A stretch of 50,597 bases of DNA from Streptomyces sp. (lineage in GTDB: Bacteria; Actinomycetota; Actinomycetes; Streptomycetales; Streptomycetaceae), in NCBI GenBank assembly GCA_013362785.1, contig JABFVM010000331.1, positions 1 through 50,597 of the forward strand, given 5' to 3'. Positions 33,901 to 41,675 of this stretch are shown here, one piece after another. Numbering within the stretch: position 1 is the first letter of the stretch; every line of letters begins with the position of its first letter. The notes beneath the pieces were generated by a model that saw nothing but the letters and a program-made list of their open reading frames with translations, searched no databases and was not told the origin of the DNA. Both the position numbers and the translations under genes were made by a program.

Positions 33901-33932
33901 AGCCGTCGTCGAATGCCGAGGAATGGGGTCCC

Positions 33933-34628
33933 ATGAGTGAGCGCGCAGTCCTGGAGGTGATCGCCCTCGGTGTCGAGGACGCGGTCGCCGCCCAGGCCGG
34001 GGGTGCGGACCGGCTCGAACTGGTCACCGACATGGCGGCGGACGGGCTCACACCGTCGGCCGGGACCGTCGCCGCGATCCGGGCCGCCGTCGACATCGAC
34101 CTGCGCGTGATGCTGCGGCTGGCGGACGGGTTCGCCGCCGGGGACCCCGACCGGTTGGTGCGGGCGGTGCGCGAGATGCGGGATGCCGGGGCCGAGGAGT
34201 TCGTGCTCGGATTTCTCGACGCCGACGGCGGGCTGGACCTCCGGGCCGTCGAGCGGGTGGTGGGGGAGCTGGTCGGATGCCGGTGGACCTTCCACCGGGC
34301 GATCGACCGGGCCGCGGACCGGGACGCGTTGCGCAAGCAGCTGGACGGCATGCCGGGGCTGGACACGTACCTGACGGCAGGCTCGGGGGACGGCGTGGAC
34401 GACGGTCTTCCCACCCTGCTCGCGGAGGCGGCGAGGGGCGGGGAGCCCGGGTACGAGCAGCGGATCCTGGTGGGGGGAGGGCTGCGGCTGGACCACGTCC
34501 CGACGCTGCTCGCCGCCGGAATCGACGCGTTTCACATCGGCGGAGCGGCCCGACCCGACGGGTGGGTCGGGCCGGTGTCCGTCGCTGCGGTGGCGGAGTG
34601 GCGGGCGGTGCTGGACGGGGTTTCGTAG
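33933..34628 (+). CDS. cutC: CutC family copper-homeostasis-type protein
   Basis: A 231-residue TIM-barrel protein of the CutC family. Hallmarks are LEVIALGVEDAVAAQAGGADRLELV at the N-terminus, the central TFHRAIDRAADR motif and the C-terminal GIDAFHIGGAAR. The name comes from an E. coli copper-tolerance phenotype, later attributed to other effects; the true reaction is unknown and the fold suggests a sugar- or phosphate-binding enzyme. The ATG at 33933 is preceded by GAGGAATGGGG. The DasR-like site upstream suggests response to GlcNAc-6-phosphate. Confidence 0.93.
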   Translation: MSERAVLEVIALGVEDAVAAQAGGADRLELVTDMAADGLTPSAGTVAAIRAAVDIDLRVMLRLADGFAAGDPDRLVRAVREMRDAGAEEFVLGFLDADGGLDLRAVERVVGELVGCRWTFHRAIDRAADRDALRKQLDGMPGLDTYLTAGSGDGVDDGLPTLLAEAARGGEPGYEQRILVGGGLRLDHVPTLLAAGIDAFHIGGAARPDGWVGPVSVAAVAEWRAVLDGVS

Positions 34629-34702
34629 CGGGCGGAGCAGGGGAGCTGGGCGGGGGTGCGGCGCGTGGCACGGCGCTGACGGGATGCCGCCCAGGAGTTG
34701 AG

Positions 34703-36973
34703 TCAACGGTCGACCAGCCGTGGACGCGGGGCCTCACCCGTGGATTCCGCGTCGGTGCCGTCGGTGCCGACCGGGCCGCGGGGAAGCGTCCGGTCCAGCC
34801 ACTTCGGCAGCCACCAGTTGGTCCGGCCGAGGAGTGTCATGGTCGCCGGTACCAGGACCATGCGTACGACCGTGGCGTCGATGAAGATCGCGGTGGCCAG
34901 GCCGAGCCCGAACATCTTGGTGGAGGGGTCGTTGGCGACGGCGAAGGACAGGAAGACCGCCACCATGATGAGGGCGGCCGAGGTGATGATCCGGGCGGTG
35001 CGCGAGACGCCCTCGACGATCGCCGTGCCGTTGTCGCCGGTGCGCAGGTACTCCTCGCGTACGCGGGAGAGGAGGAACACCTCGTAGTCCATCGACAGGC
35101 CGAACAGGATGGCGAAGAGGAACATCGGGATGAACGACACGATCGGAACCGTCGCCTCCAGCCCGATGAGTGCGCCTCCCCAGCCCCACTGGAAGACCGC
35201 GACCATGATGCCGTAGGCCGCGCCGATGCTCAGCAGATTCAGCAGTACCGCCTTGAGCGGTACGACGACCGAGCGGAAGACCAGCATCAGCAGCAGGAAC
35301 GACATCGCCAGCACGGCGGCGACGAACACCGGCAGGCGTTGGCTGGTGCGTCGGCCCACATCGGACAGGCTCGCGGCGGCCCCGCCGACGTGCGCCCTGG
35401 CCGGGCCGTGCCCGATCGCCGTGGGCAGCACGTCGCTGCGCAGCCTGGCGATGGTGTCGGCCGTGGCCTTGTCCTGAGGGCTGGTGGTCGGGAACACCAC
35501 GAGGGTCGCGATGCCCGTGGCCCGATCGATGTGCGTCGGCGCGACGGACGCGATGCCCGGATCCGCCGCGACCGCCCCGACGAGTCGGTCCAGCACTCCC
35601 GGGTCACCGGTGCCGTCCGCGGCGATGACGAGGGGACCGTTGGTGCCCGGGCCGAACCCCTCGGCGACGAGGTCGTAGGCCCGGCGCTCGGTACGGCTCT
35701 GCGGCAGTGAGCCGTCGTCGGGCAGGCCGACGCGCAGGCCGAGCACGGGCAGCGTCGCGGTCAGCAGCAGCCCCGCCGCGCCGACCGCGTACGGCACCGG
35801 GTGCCGGCTGACGTGCCCGATCCAGCGACGCCACCCGGCGGCGTGGGCGGCGCCTGCCGCCGGGTCCCGCCGCCGTGCGAGTCGGCCCAGCTTCCTGGTC
35901 TGCAGAGCCCGGACGATCCGGCCGGCCCGGCCCAGCCGCGGGCCCGCCGCGCCGAGGAAGGCCGGCAGCAGCGTCACCGACGCGAGCACCATCGTCAGGA
36001 CGACGATCGAGACGGCAACCCCGCCCACCGTCATGAACGGCACGTTCGCGACCGCCAGGCCGAGGATCGACACGACGACGGTGCCGCCGGCGAAGACCAC
36101 CGGCCGCCCCGCCGTTGACACCGCCCGTCCGGCCGCCCCCTGCGGATCGAGCCCGCACGCGAGGTACTCCCGGTGCCTGGCCAGCACGAACAGCGCGTAG
36201 TCGATGCCCACTCCGAGCCCGACCATGCTGCCCAGGACCGGTGCGAAGGTGGGGACCTCTGTCACCCCCGCCAGTACCGTCATCGTGGCGACCCCGACGG
36301 TCAGCCCGAAGACCGCCATGCCGATCGGCAGCGCGGCGGCGACGAGCGAACCGAACGCCAGGAACAGGATCGCGGCCGCGGCGAGGAGGCCGATCAGCTC
36401 GCTCACGCCGCCGTCGGGGTCGGAGAAGGCGTAGAAGAGGCTCCCGCCCATCTCGATGCGCAGCGGCAGTTCGGCGCGCAGCCGGTCGCCGAGATCGACG
36501 AGGGCGTCGAGGTCTTCGGCCGACAGCCGGCTCTGGTCGGGGTACTGCACCCGGACGACCGCGATCCGCCCGTCGGCCGAGACGAGTCCGCCGCGCACGG
36601 CGGTGTCCCGGCCTGCGTCGAGTGCCCGCGCCGGGTCGCTCGTGCCGAGCACGTGCGGCAGCCGCCGCACCTCGGCCCGCAGCCGCGTGAGAGCGGTGCG
36701 CGCGCCGTCGTCGTCGAACAACGTCGCACCGTCGTCGAGGGGGGTGACGACCACTTGGGCGGTCATCCCCTCCTGGCCGGTGCCGGCCCGCTCGATCAGT
36801 TCCGCGGCCCGTTGGGAGTCCAGTCCCGGAGCGGTCATCGAGTCCGCGGTCCGCCCGCCGAAGGCGACGGCGGCGAGGACGGCGAGCATGGCGGCGAGCA
36901 GCCATGCAGCGATCACCCGCCAGGGATGGCGGGCGGCGCTTGTGCCCAGGCGCAACAGGGCTTTCGAGAGCAT
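34703..36973 (-). CDS. MMPL-family RND transporter
   Basis: A 756-residue polytopic transporter with two repeats, each of one helix, a large external loop and five further helices. The family motifs occur in both halves: GVGIDYALFVLARHREYL and FGLSMDYEVFLLSRVREEYL with the proton-relay Asp-Tyr pairs. Relatives export lipids or hydrophobic drugs. Start choice: the ATG at 36973 with GGAG about seven bases upstream reads MLSKALLRLGTSAARHPWRVI; a TTG four codons earlier is possible. It is divergent from a two-component system that may control it across the 175-base spacer. Confidence 0.94.
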   Translation of the reverse strand: MLSKALLRLGTSAARHPWRVIAAWLLAAMLAVLAAVAFGGRTADSMTAPGLDSQRAAELIERAGTGQEGMTAQVVVTPLDDGATLFDDDGARTALTRLRAEVRRLPHVLGTSDPARALDAGRDTAVRGGLVSADGRIAVVRVQYPDQSRLSAEDLDALVDLGDRLRAELPLRIEMGGSLFYAFSDPDGGVSELIGLLAAAAILFLAFGSLVAAALPIGMAVFGLTVGVATMTVLAGVTEVPTFAPVLGSMVGLGVGIDYALFVLARHREYLACGLDPQGAAGRAVSTAGRPVVFAGGTVVVSILGLAVANVPFMTVGGVAVSIVVLTMVLASVTLLPAFLGAAGPRLGRAGRIVRALQTRKLGRLARRRDPAAGAAHAAGWRRWIGHVSRHPVPYAVGAAGLLLTATLPVLGLRVGLPDDGSLPQSRTERRAYDLVAEGFGPGTNGPLVIAADGTGDPGVLDRLVGAVAADPGIASVAPTHIDRATGIATLVVFPTTSPQDKATADTIARLRSDVLPTAIGHGPARAHVGGAAASLSDVGRRTSQRLPVFVAAVLAMSFLLLMLVFRSVVVPLKAVLLNLLSIGAAYGIMVAVFQWGWGGALIGLEATVPIVSFIPMFLFAILFGLSMDYEVFLLSRVREEYLRTGDNGTAIVEGVSRTARIITSAALIMVAVFLSFAVANDPSTKMFGLGLATAIFIDATVVRMVLVPATMTLLGRTNWWLPKWLDRTLPRGPVGTDGTDAESTGEAPRPRLVDR

Positions 36974-37013
36974 CGGGTTCTCCAACCACCTCGTCGGCCG
37001 TCCTTGTGCGGCC

Positions 37014-37056
37014 GCCGATGCCGAGGCTCGTCGTCACGGCGCTCCGCGGCATCGGC
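37014..37056. promoter_or_regulatory. 10-bp inverted repeat in the MMPL/sensor-kinase spacer
   Basis: GCCGATGCCG (37014-37023) and CGGCATCGGC (37047-37056) are exact inverted copies with a 23-base spacer, in the divergent promoter region of the transporter and the two-component genes. The site could be bound by the adjacent response regulator. Confidence 0.45.
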
Positions 37057-37148
37057 CCGCGGGCCGCGGATCCGTCGGCCCCGAGGCGGAGTGACGACCC
37101 ATCCTTTCGGCCGATGCGCGACACGCCGCGGTCCCTAGGCTGAGAACC

Positions 37149-38321
37149 GTGCTCCGAGACGACCTGCGAACCCTGTGGACCGAACCCCGGCCGCCCGACG
37201 CGCCCGCCCGGGTGTGGCGGGACTGGGCGCTGCTCGCCGCGGGCCTTGCCGGTGTGGCGCTGGAGGCCACCCTGCGCGAGAACGTCGTGTGGCGGCCGGT
37301 GGCGGTGGTGTTCGCCGTATGGCTGTGCCTGCTGCTCCTGTGGCGCCGGACCCGCCCGCTGGCGATGGTGACGCTGGCGTTCGGCTCGGTGGCCCTGCTT
37401 GCGGTGGCCTCGCTCGTCGCCGCAGCGCGCGAGCCTGTCGGCCTGTACACCGGCGCGGTCGTGCTCGTGCTGGTGTACGCGCTGCCCCGGTGGGGATCGG
37501 GACGCGAGATCGTGCTGGGCGGCGCGCTGGTCCTCGCGACCGGCGTGCTGTGTGTCGTCGCGGACGAGACCCCGGTCGTCGAGAAGGTCGTGGGCCTCGT
37601 CTTCCTGCTGCTGCCCGGCGTGGTCGGGGCTGCCGTGCGGTTCTGGGTGACCGCTCGCGAGCGGCAGGTGGAGCAGGTGCGCTCCCGCGAGCGCGAGCAG
37701 CTCGCCCGGGAACTGCACGACACGGTGGCCCACCACGTGTCGGCCATGGTGATCATCGCCCAGGCGGGCCGGGTGCTCGCGGGCGTCGACCCGTCCGCCG
37801 CCGTCGAGGCGCTGGAGGGGGTCGAGGAGGAAGGGGCGCGCACGCTGGAGGAAATGCGCGCCATGGTGGCCGCGCTGCGCGACCGCGGGGTCGGCGCCGA
37901 GCTGGCGCCGCCTGCCGGTGTCGCGGATCTGGAGCGCCTGGTGCGCACCCCGGGTGGTCGCCTCAGGGTCGACCTGGGACTCGACGGCGAACTGGACGCC
38001 CTGCCCCCGGCCGTGGACGCGGCCGTCTACCGCATCGTGCAGGAGTCGGTGACCAACGCGCTGCGCCATGCGGTCGACGCGACCGAGCTCGTCGTCCGGG
38101 TCGCCGCGGAACGGCACACGGTACGGGTGAGCGTGCGCGACAACGGCCGGCGCACCGGCCGGGGTCGCGACGGATACGGACTTACCGGACTGCGCGAGCG
38201 CGCGACCCTGCTCGGCGGCACACTACGAGCCGGCCCGGGTACCGACCGGGGCTGGCATGTCGAAGCCGAACTGCCGAGAGCGAGGAGCGAGAGCGGTGTC
38301 CATTCGCGTCCTCGTCGCTGA
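37149..38321 (+). CDS. NarL-type sensor histidine kinase (HisKA_3)
   Basis: 390 residues. An N-terminal region with about five hydrophobic helices (residues 25-165) has very short external loops. The HisKA_3 domain has ELHDTVAHHVSAM with phospho-acceptor His190, and a C-terminal HATPase_c domain has VQESVTNALRHA (N box) and DGYGLTGLRERATLLGG (G box). The likely stimulus is in the membrane (lipids, antibiotics). The GTG at 37149 follows TAGGCT (37136-37141) by seven bases with no ribosome-binding site, so the operon mRNA is probably leaderless. It overlaps the response regulator gene by 26 bases. Confidence 0.94.
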   Translation: MLRDDLRTLWTEPRPPDAPARVWRDWALLAAGLAGVALEATLRENVVWRPVAVVFAVWLCLLLLWRRTRPLAMVTLAFGSVALLAVASLVAAAREPVGLYTGAVVLVLVYALPRWGSGREIVLGGALVLATGVLCVVADETPVVEKVVGLVFLLLPGVVGAAVRFWVTARERQVEQVRSREREQLARELHDTVAHHVSAMVIIAQAGRVLAGVDPSAAVEALEGVEEEGARTLEEMRAMVAALRDRGVGAELAPPAGVADLERLVRTPGGRLRVDLGLDGELDALPPAVDAAVYRIVQESVTNALRHAVDATELVVRVAAERHTVRVSVRDNGRRTGRGRDGYGLTGLRERATLLGGTLRAGPGTDRGWHVEAELPRARSESGVHSRPRR

Positions 38322-38958
38322 CGACCAGACGATCATCCGCACCGGGTTGCGGATCATGCTGAACGCCCAGCCCGGCATCGAGGTGGTCGGCGAGGCCGCC
38401 GACGGACACGAAGCGGTACGTCTGGCCCGCGAACTACGCCCCGACGTCTGCCTGTTCGACATTCGCATGCCCGTACTCGACGGGCTCGAGGCCACCCGGC
38501 TGGTCGCCGGCCCGGGCGTCGCCGACCCGCTGGCCGTGGTCGTCATCACCACGTTCGACCTCGACGAGTACGTCTACGGCGCGCTGCGTGCCGGCGCCCG
38601 CGGATTCCTCCTCAAGGACACGGGACCGGACCTTCTGGCGCAGGCCGTACGGTCGGCGTCCGACGGTGAGGCGCTCATCGCGCCCAGCGTCACCGTCCGT
38701 CTGCTCCAGGCATTCGCGGACCTGCCCGCCGGCCGGCCCGTGGCCCAGCCGGTCTCCCCCGTCACCGCCCGCGAGGAGCAGGTGCTCCTCGCCGTCGCTC
38801 GCGGGCTGACCAACACCGAGATCGCCGATGCACTGCACATCAGCCTCAGCACGGTGAAGACGCATCTGGCCAGCCTGATGGCCAAACTCGGCGCCCGCAA
38901 CCGGGTCGAGATCGCGATGTGGGCCTACGAAACGCGCCGTATCCTCCCCGGAACCTGA
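38296..38958 (+). CDS. NarL/LuxR-family response regulator
   Basis: 220 residues. The receiver domain (about 1-120) has the acidic pocket VLVADDQ and phospho-acceptor Asp55 (LFDIRMPVLDG). A C-terminal GerE/LuxR helix-turn-helix follows (TAREEQVLLAVARGLTNTEIADALHISLSTVKTHLASLMAKL, about 158-199). Start choice: the GTG at 38296 with GAGGAG eight bases upstream gives the canonical MSIRVLVADDQ; it lies within the 3' end of the kinase gene, so the pair is translationally coupled. The adjacent divergent MMPL exporter is its most likely target. Confidence 0.94.
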   Translation: MSIRVLVADDQTIIRTGLRIMLNAQPGIEVVGEAADGHEAVRLARELRPDVCLFDIRMPVLDGLEATRLVAGPGVADPLAVVVITTFDLDEYVYGALRAGARGFLLKDTGPDLLAQAVRSASDGEALIAPSVTVRLLQAFADLPAGRPVAQPVSPVTAREEQVLLAVARGLTNTEIADALHISLSTVKTHLASLMAKLGARNRVEIAMWAYETRRILPGT

Positions 38959-39068
38959 GCCGGGTGCCCCAGAGCGTGACGTACCAGGAGGCCGGAACCG
39001 GGACGGTGAGACACCCGATACGAACGCCCCCGAACCGACCGTCCCGGAACCGGCCGTCCCGTCCCCAC

Positions 39069-41141
39069 TCACCCCAACTGAACCGGCAACGGCGCCCCAT
39101 GCGCCACGATCAACCCCGACACCGCACGGGTCAGCGCGACATACAACCGCCGCAACCCCGTCCGCTCGTCCGGCTCCCCGTCCACCACCGCCTGAGGCTC
39201 GTCCAGCACGACGTAGTCGTACTCCAGACCCTTCGCGAGCGAGGCCGGTACCAAGGTCAGGCGGGTCTGCTCGGTCGTCTCCTCGCCCGGGGCCAGGTAT
39301 GTGACCCCCGCCGCCGTCAGCGCCTCCGCCAGCTCCGGCACCCGGGCATCCGCGGTGATCACCCCCACCGAACCCTCCCGGCCCAGCAACTCTCCACAAG
39401 CCGCGACCACTTCCGCCGCCCCGGACACCGTCCCCGACACCTGCCGCACCTCGAAGAACCCCGGGTTCTCCCGGATGGACGCCACCGGAGTCAGCCCCGG
39501 CGCGATGTGCGGGAGGAGGCGCGAGGCGTATGTGATCACGTCCGTCGGCACGCGGAAGCCGGCCGTCAGTTCCTCGATGACCCCGTCCGACTTGCCGAGA
39601 TGGGCCAGCGCCTCGTCCCAACTCCGCGTCGCCCACGGGGTCGTACCCTGCGCCAGATCGCCGAGAACCGTCGCCGAACCGGTCGTACAGCGGCGGCCCA
39701 CCGCCCGGTACTGCATGGGGGAGAGGTCCTGCGCCTCGTCGAGGACGACATGCCCGAGGGACGCCGTACGCGCCACGATGTCGTTCGCCTCGTCGATCAG
39801 CACCGCGTCCGCCGCCGACCACTTCGCGGACTTCACCGACCGCGCCGGCTTCGCCCACAGGATCGTCTTCCGCTCGTCCTCGCTCAGCAGCCCCTCCGCG
39901 TGAACGGCGAGGAAGTCCGCGTCCGCCAGCAGCCGCAGCACCAGCTTCGTCGGGTCCACCGGCGGCCAGATCGCCTTGACGGCCGCCTTCACCGCGCTGT
40001 TGCGGGCCACCGCGTCCTGCACCCTGTCGTCCGGAGCCTCCCCCGACCGCTCCATCTGGACGAGCACGGCATGCGCGATGCGCTGCGGCAACGCCTCGCG
40101 GGCGGCACCGTACCGGATGTCCCGGGCCAGCAACTCCCTTACGATCTCCTCCACTTCGTACGCGGGGACCCGCCACCGCCGCGACCCGCGTACGACGACC
40201 ACCGGCTCCGTCGGCATCGTCACATGCGAGTAGACCGCCCGCCGCAGCACCTCCGCCATCCTCGCGTCGCCCTTGATCACGGCGGCCGCCGCGTCGTCGG
40301 TCCCGCGTACCTCGACGTGTGCGACGAGGTCGTCCACCGTCGCCTGCTGGACGCTCAACTCACCCAGCGCGGGCAGCACTTGCTCGATGTAGTGCAGGAA
40401 GGACTTGTTCGGCCCGATGACGAGCGTGCCGGTGCGGGCGAGCCGCTCGCGGTGGGCGTACAGCAGGTACGCCACCCGGTGCAGGCCCACCGCCGTCTTC
40501 CCGGTGCCGGGGCCGCCCTGTACACAGACCGTCCCGCCGAGACCGGACCGTACGATCTCGTCCTGCTCGGGCTGGATCGTCGCCACGATGTCCCGCATCG
40601 GGCCGACACGCGGGCGCTCGATCTCCTGCTGGAGCAGCTTGCTGGTGCGGGCAGCCTCTGCCGGGTCGGAGAGGTGCTCGTCCTCGTACGCCGTGAGGTC
40701 GCCGCCCGTGTAGCCGAAGCGGCGGCGCAGCGCGATGTCCAGCGGGTTCTTCTTGGAGGCCCGGTAGAACGGCTGGGACACCGGCGCCCGCCAGTCGATG
40801 ACCATCGGGTCGCCGTCGGCGTCGTGCACATGGCGACGCCCGATGTAGAAGCGCTCGCCCTCGGCGCCCTCGGCCCCTTCGGCGCCGGGTGCGTGCAGAT
40901 AGTCGAGCCGGCCGAAGAACAGCGGGGTGTCGCTGAGGTCGGCCAGGGCCTTGATGCGCTCGTCGATCTGGCGGGCGAGGACTGCGGCGTTGACCCAGTT
41001 CGCGGTGACGCTGCTGATGTCGAGGGACTCGACGTCCTCCCGCATGGCGCGCAGGGCGGAACGGGACGCGGTGAGGTGTGAGCGCTCCCGGGTGAGCGGG
41101 TCGGAGAGTGCGTCCAGGGGGTCGTCGACGGGCGTGGACAA
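39069..41141 (-). CDS. helD: HelD-family RNA polymerase-recycling ATPase (UvrD/Rep-like helicase fold)
   Basis: A 690-residue SF1-like ATPase. HelD proteins bind stalled RNA polymerase and release nucleic acid; some Streptomyces relatives (HelR) protect from rifamycins. Visible parts are an N-terminal coiled-coil arm (about 15-65), the HelD signature RFYIGRRHVHDADGDPMVIDWRAP, Walker A GGPGTGKTAVGLHR (from about residue 209), a central clamp insertion, LDEAQDLSPMQ as motif II, and the C-terminal LYVALTRA. Start choice: the TTG at 41141 has GGAGG seven bases upstream and starts STPVDDPLDAL; earlier in-frame starts read low-complexity sequence. No rifamycin-associated element was seen upstream. 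Confidence 0.88.
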   Translation of the reverse strand: MSTPVDDPLDALSDPLTRERSHLTASRSALRAMREDVESLDISSVTANWVNAAVLARQIDERIKALADLSDTPLFFGRLDYLHAPGAEGAEGAEGERFYIGRRHVHDADGDPMVIDWRAPVSQPFYRASKKNPLDIALRRRFGYTGGDLTAYEDEHLSDPAEAARTSKLLQQEIERPRVGPMRDIVATIQPEQDEIVRSGLGGTVCVQGGPGTGKTAVGLHRVAYLLYAHRERLARTGTLVIGPNKSFLHYIEQVLPALGELSVQQATVDDLVAHVEVRGTDDAAAAVIKGDARMAEVLRRAVYSHVTMPTEPVVVVRGSRRWRVPAYEVEEIVRELLARDIRYGAAREALPQRIAHAVLVQMERSGEAPDDRVQDAVARNSAVKAAVKAIWPPVDPTKLVLRLLADADFLAVHAEGLLSEDERKTILWAKPARSVKSAKWSAADAVLIDEANDIVARTASLGHVVLDEAQDLSPMQYRAVGRRCTTGSATVLGDLAQGTTPWATRSWDEALAHLGKSDGVIEELTAGFRVPTDVITYASRLLPHIAPGLTPVASIRENPGFFEVRQVSGTVSGAAEVVAACGELLGREGSVGVITADARVPELAEALTAAGVTYLAPGEETTEQTRLTLVPASLAKGLEYDYVVLDEPQAVVDGEPDERTGLRRLYVALTRAVSGLIVAHGAPLPVQLG

Positions 41142-41242
41142 GGGGGTGCCTCCGGGGGGACCTACGGCCAGGTGGTCGAGAGAGCCGACCGGTTTCCGTC
41201 CGGGCAGCGGCGCTCCGTGAACGGAGGCGGGCAAGAGCGGAG

Positions 41243-41286
41243 ATTTTAGGTGAGCGCCCACGTCGTATGCCAACGGTTTTACGACG
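41243..41286 (-). promoter_or_regulatory. Candidate helD promoter with inverted repeat at the -35 box
   Basis: On the minus strand, TTGGCA (41273-41268), 19 bases, TAAAAT (41248-41243). CGTCGTA-N12-TACGACG (41261-41267 and 41280-41286) is a perfect inverted repeat embracing the -35 box, as expected for a repressor site. The untranslated leader would be about 95 bases. Confidence 0.5.
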
Positions 41287-41433
41287 CCCTGCGCCGGCGC
41301 GTGCTCCGTCCCCTAGGGGATGGCGTCCTCATCTCTGGGGGGAGGGGGTCCGACCCCAGACGTACGGCGGCGGTGCGCAGCTTCGGACCCCAGGCCGATG
41401 CCCTCTTTATGTCCGTGAACCCATCATGGAGAC

Positions 41434-41613
41434 ATGAGCGCAGCAACCATTCACCCAGCCCCAGCGGGTCCCCGCGGAGCGACGGCGCTCCAGGGGAACC
41501 ACCGCCACCGTCTCGGCGAAGCCCTGCGTGCCGTCAAGGTATTCGCAGGTGCGGCCTTCGACGTGATCATCCTCGGTGAGTACGGCGAGGAAGCGGGCGT
41601 CCGCCGCAAGTGA
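41434..41613 (+). CDS. Small conserved hypothetical protein (59 residues)
   Basis: A 59-residue protein with a Pro/Gly-rich N-terminus and a hydrophobic helical C-terminal half (LGEALRAVKVFAGAAFDVII followed by LGEYGEEAG). The pattern ALRAVKVFAGA with a terminal LGEY.EEAG is one I recall from small Streptomyces proteins of unknown function. The helix could be membrane-associated. CATCAT ends six bases before the ATG and GGAG is only two bases away, so a leaderless mRNA is again possible. It lies in the gap between helD and the XPB gene, convergent with XPB. Confidence 0.6.
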   Translation: MSAATIHPAPAGPRGATALQGNHRHRLGEALRAVKVFAGAAFDVIILGEYGEEAGVRRK

Positions 41614-41675
41614 CGCCCCAGGGCCACTCCGTGACCCGCCGATCACACTCCGCGAATCCCTACTACCTGCCCTGC

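Noticed and set aside
41142..41433. Rifamycin-associated element upstream of helD
   Set aside because: The inverted GGGGCTTGC/GCAAGCCCC pattern expected for that element was looked for and is absent.
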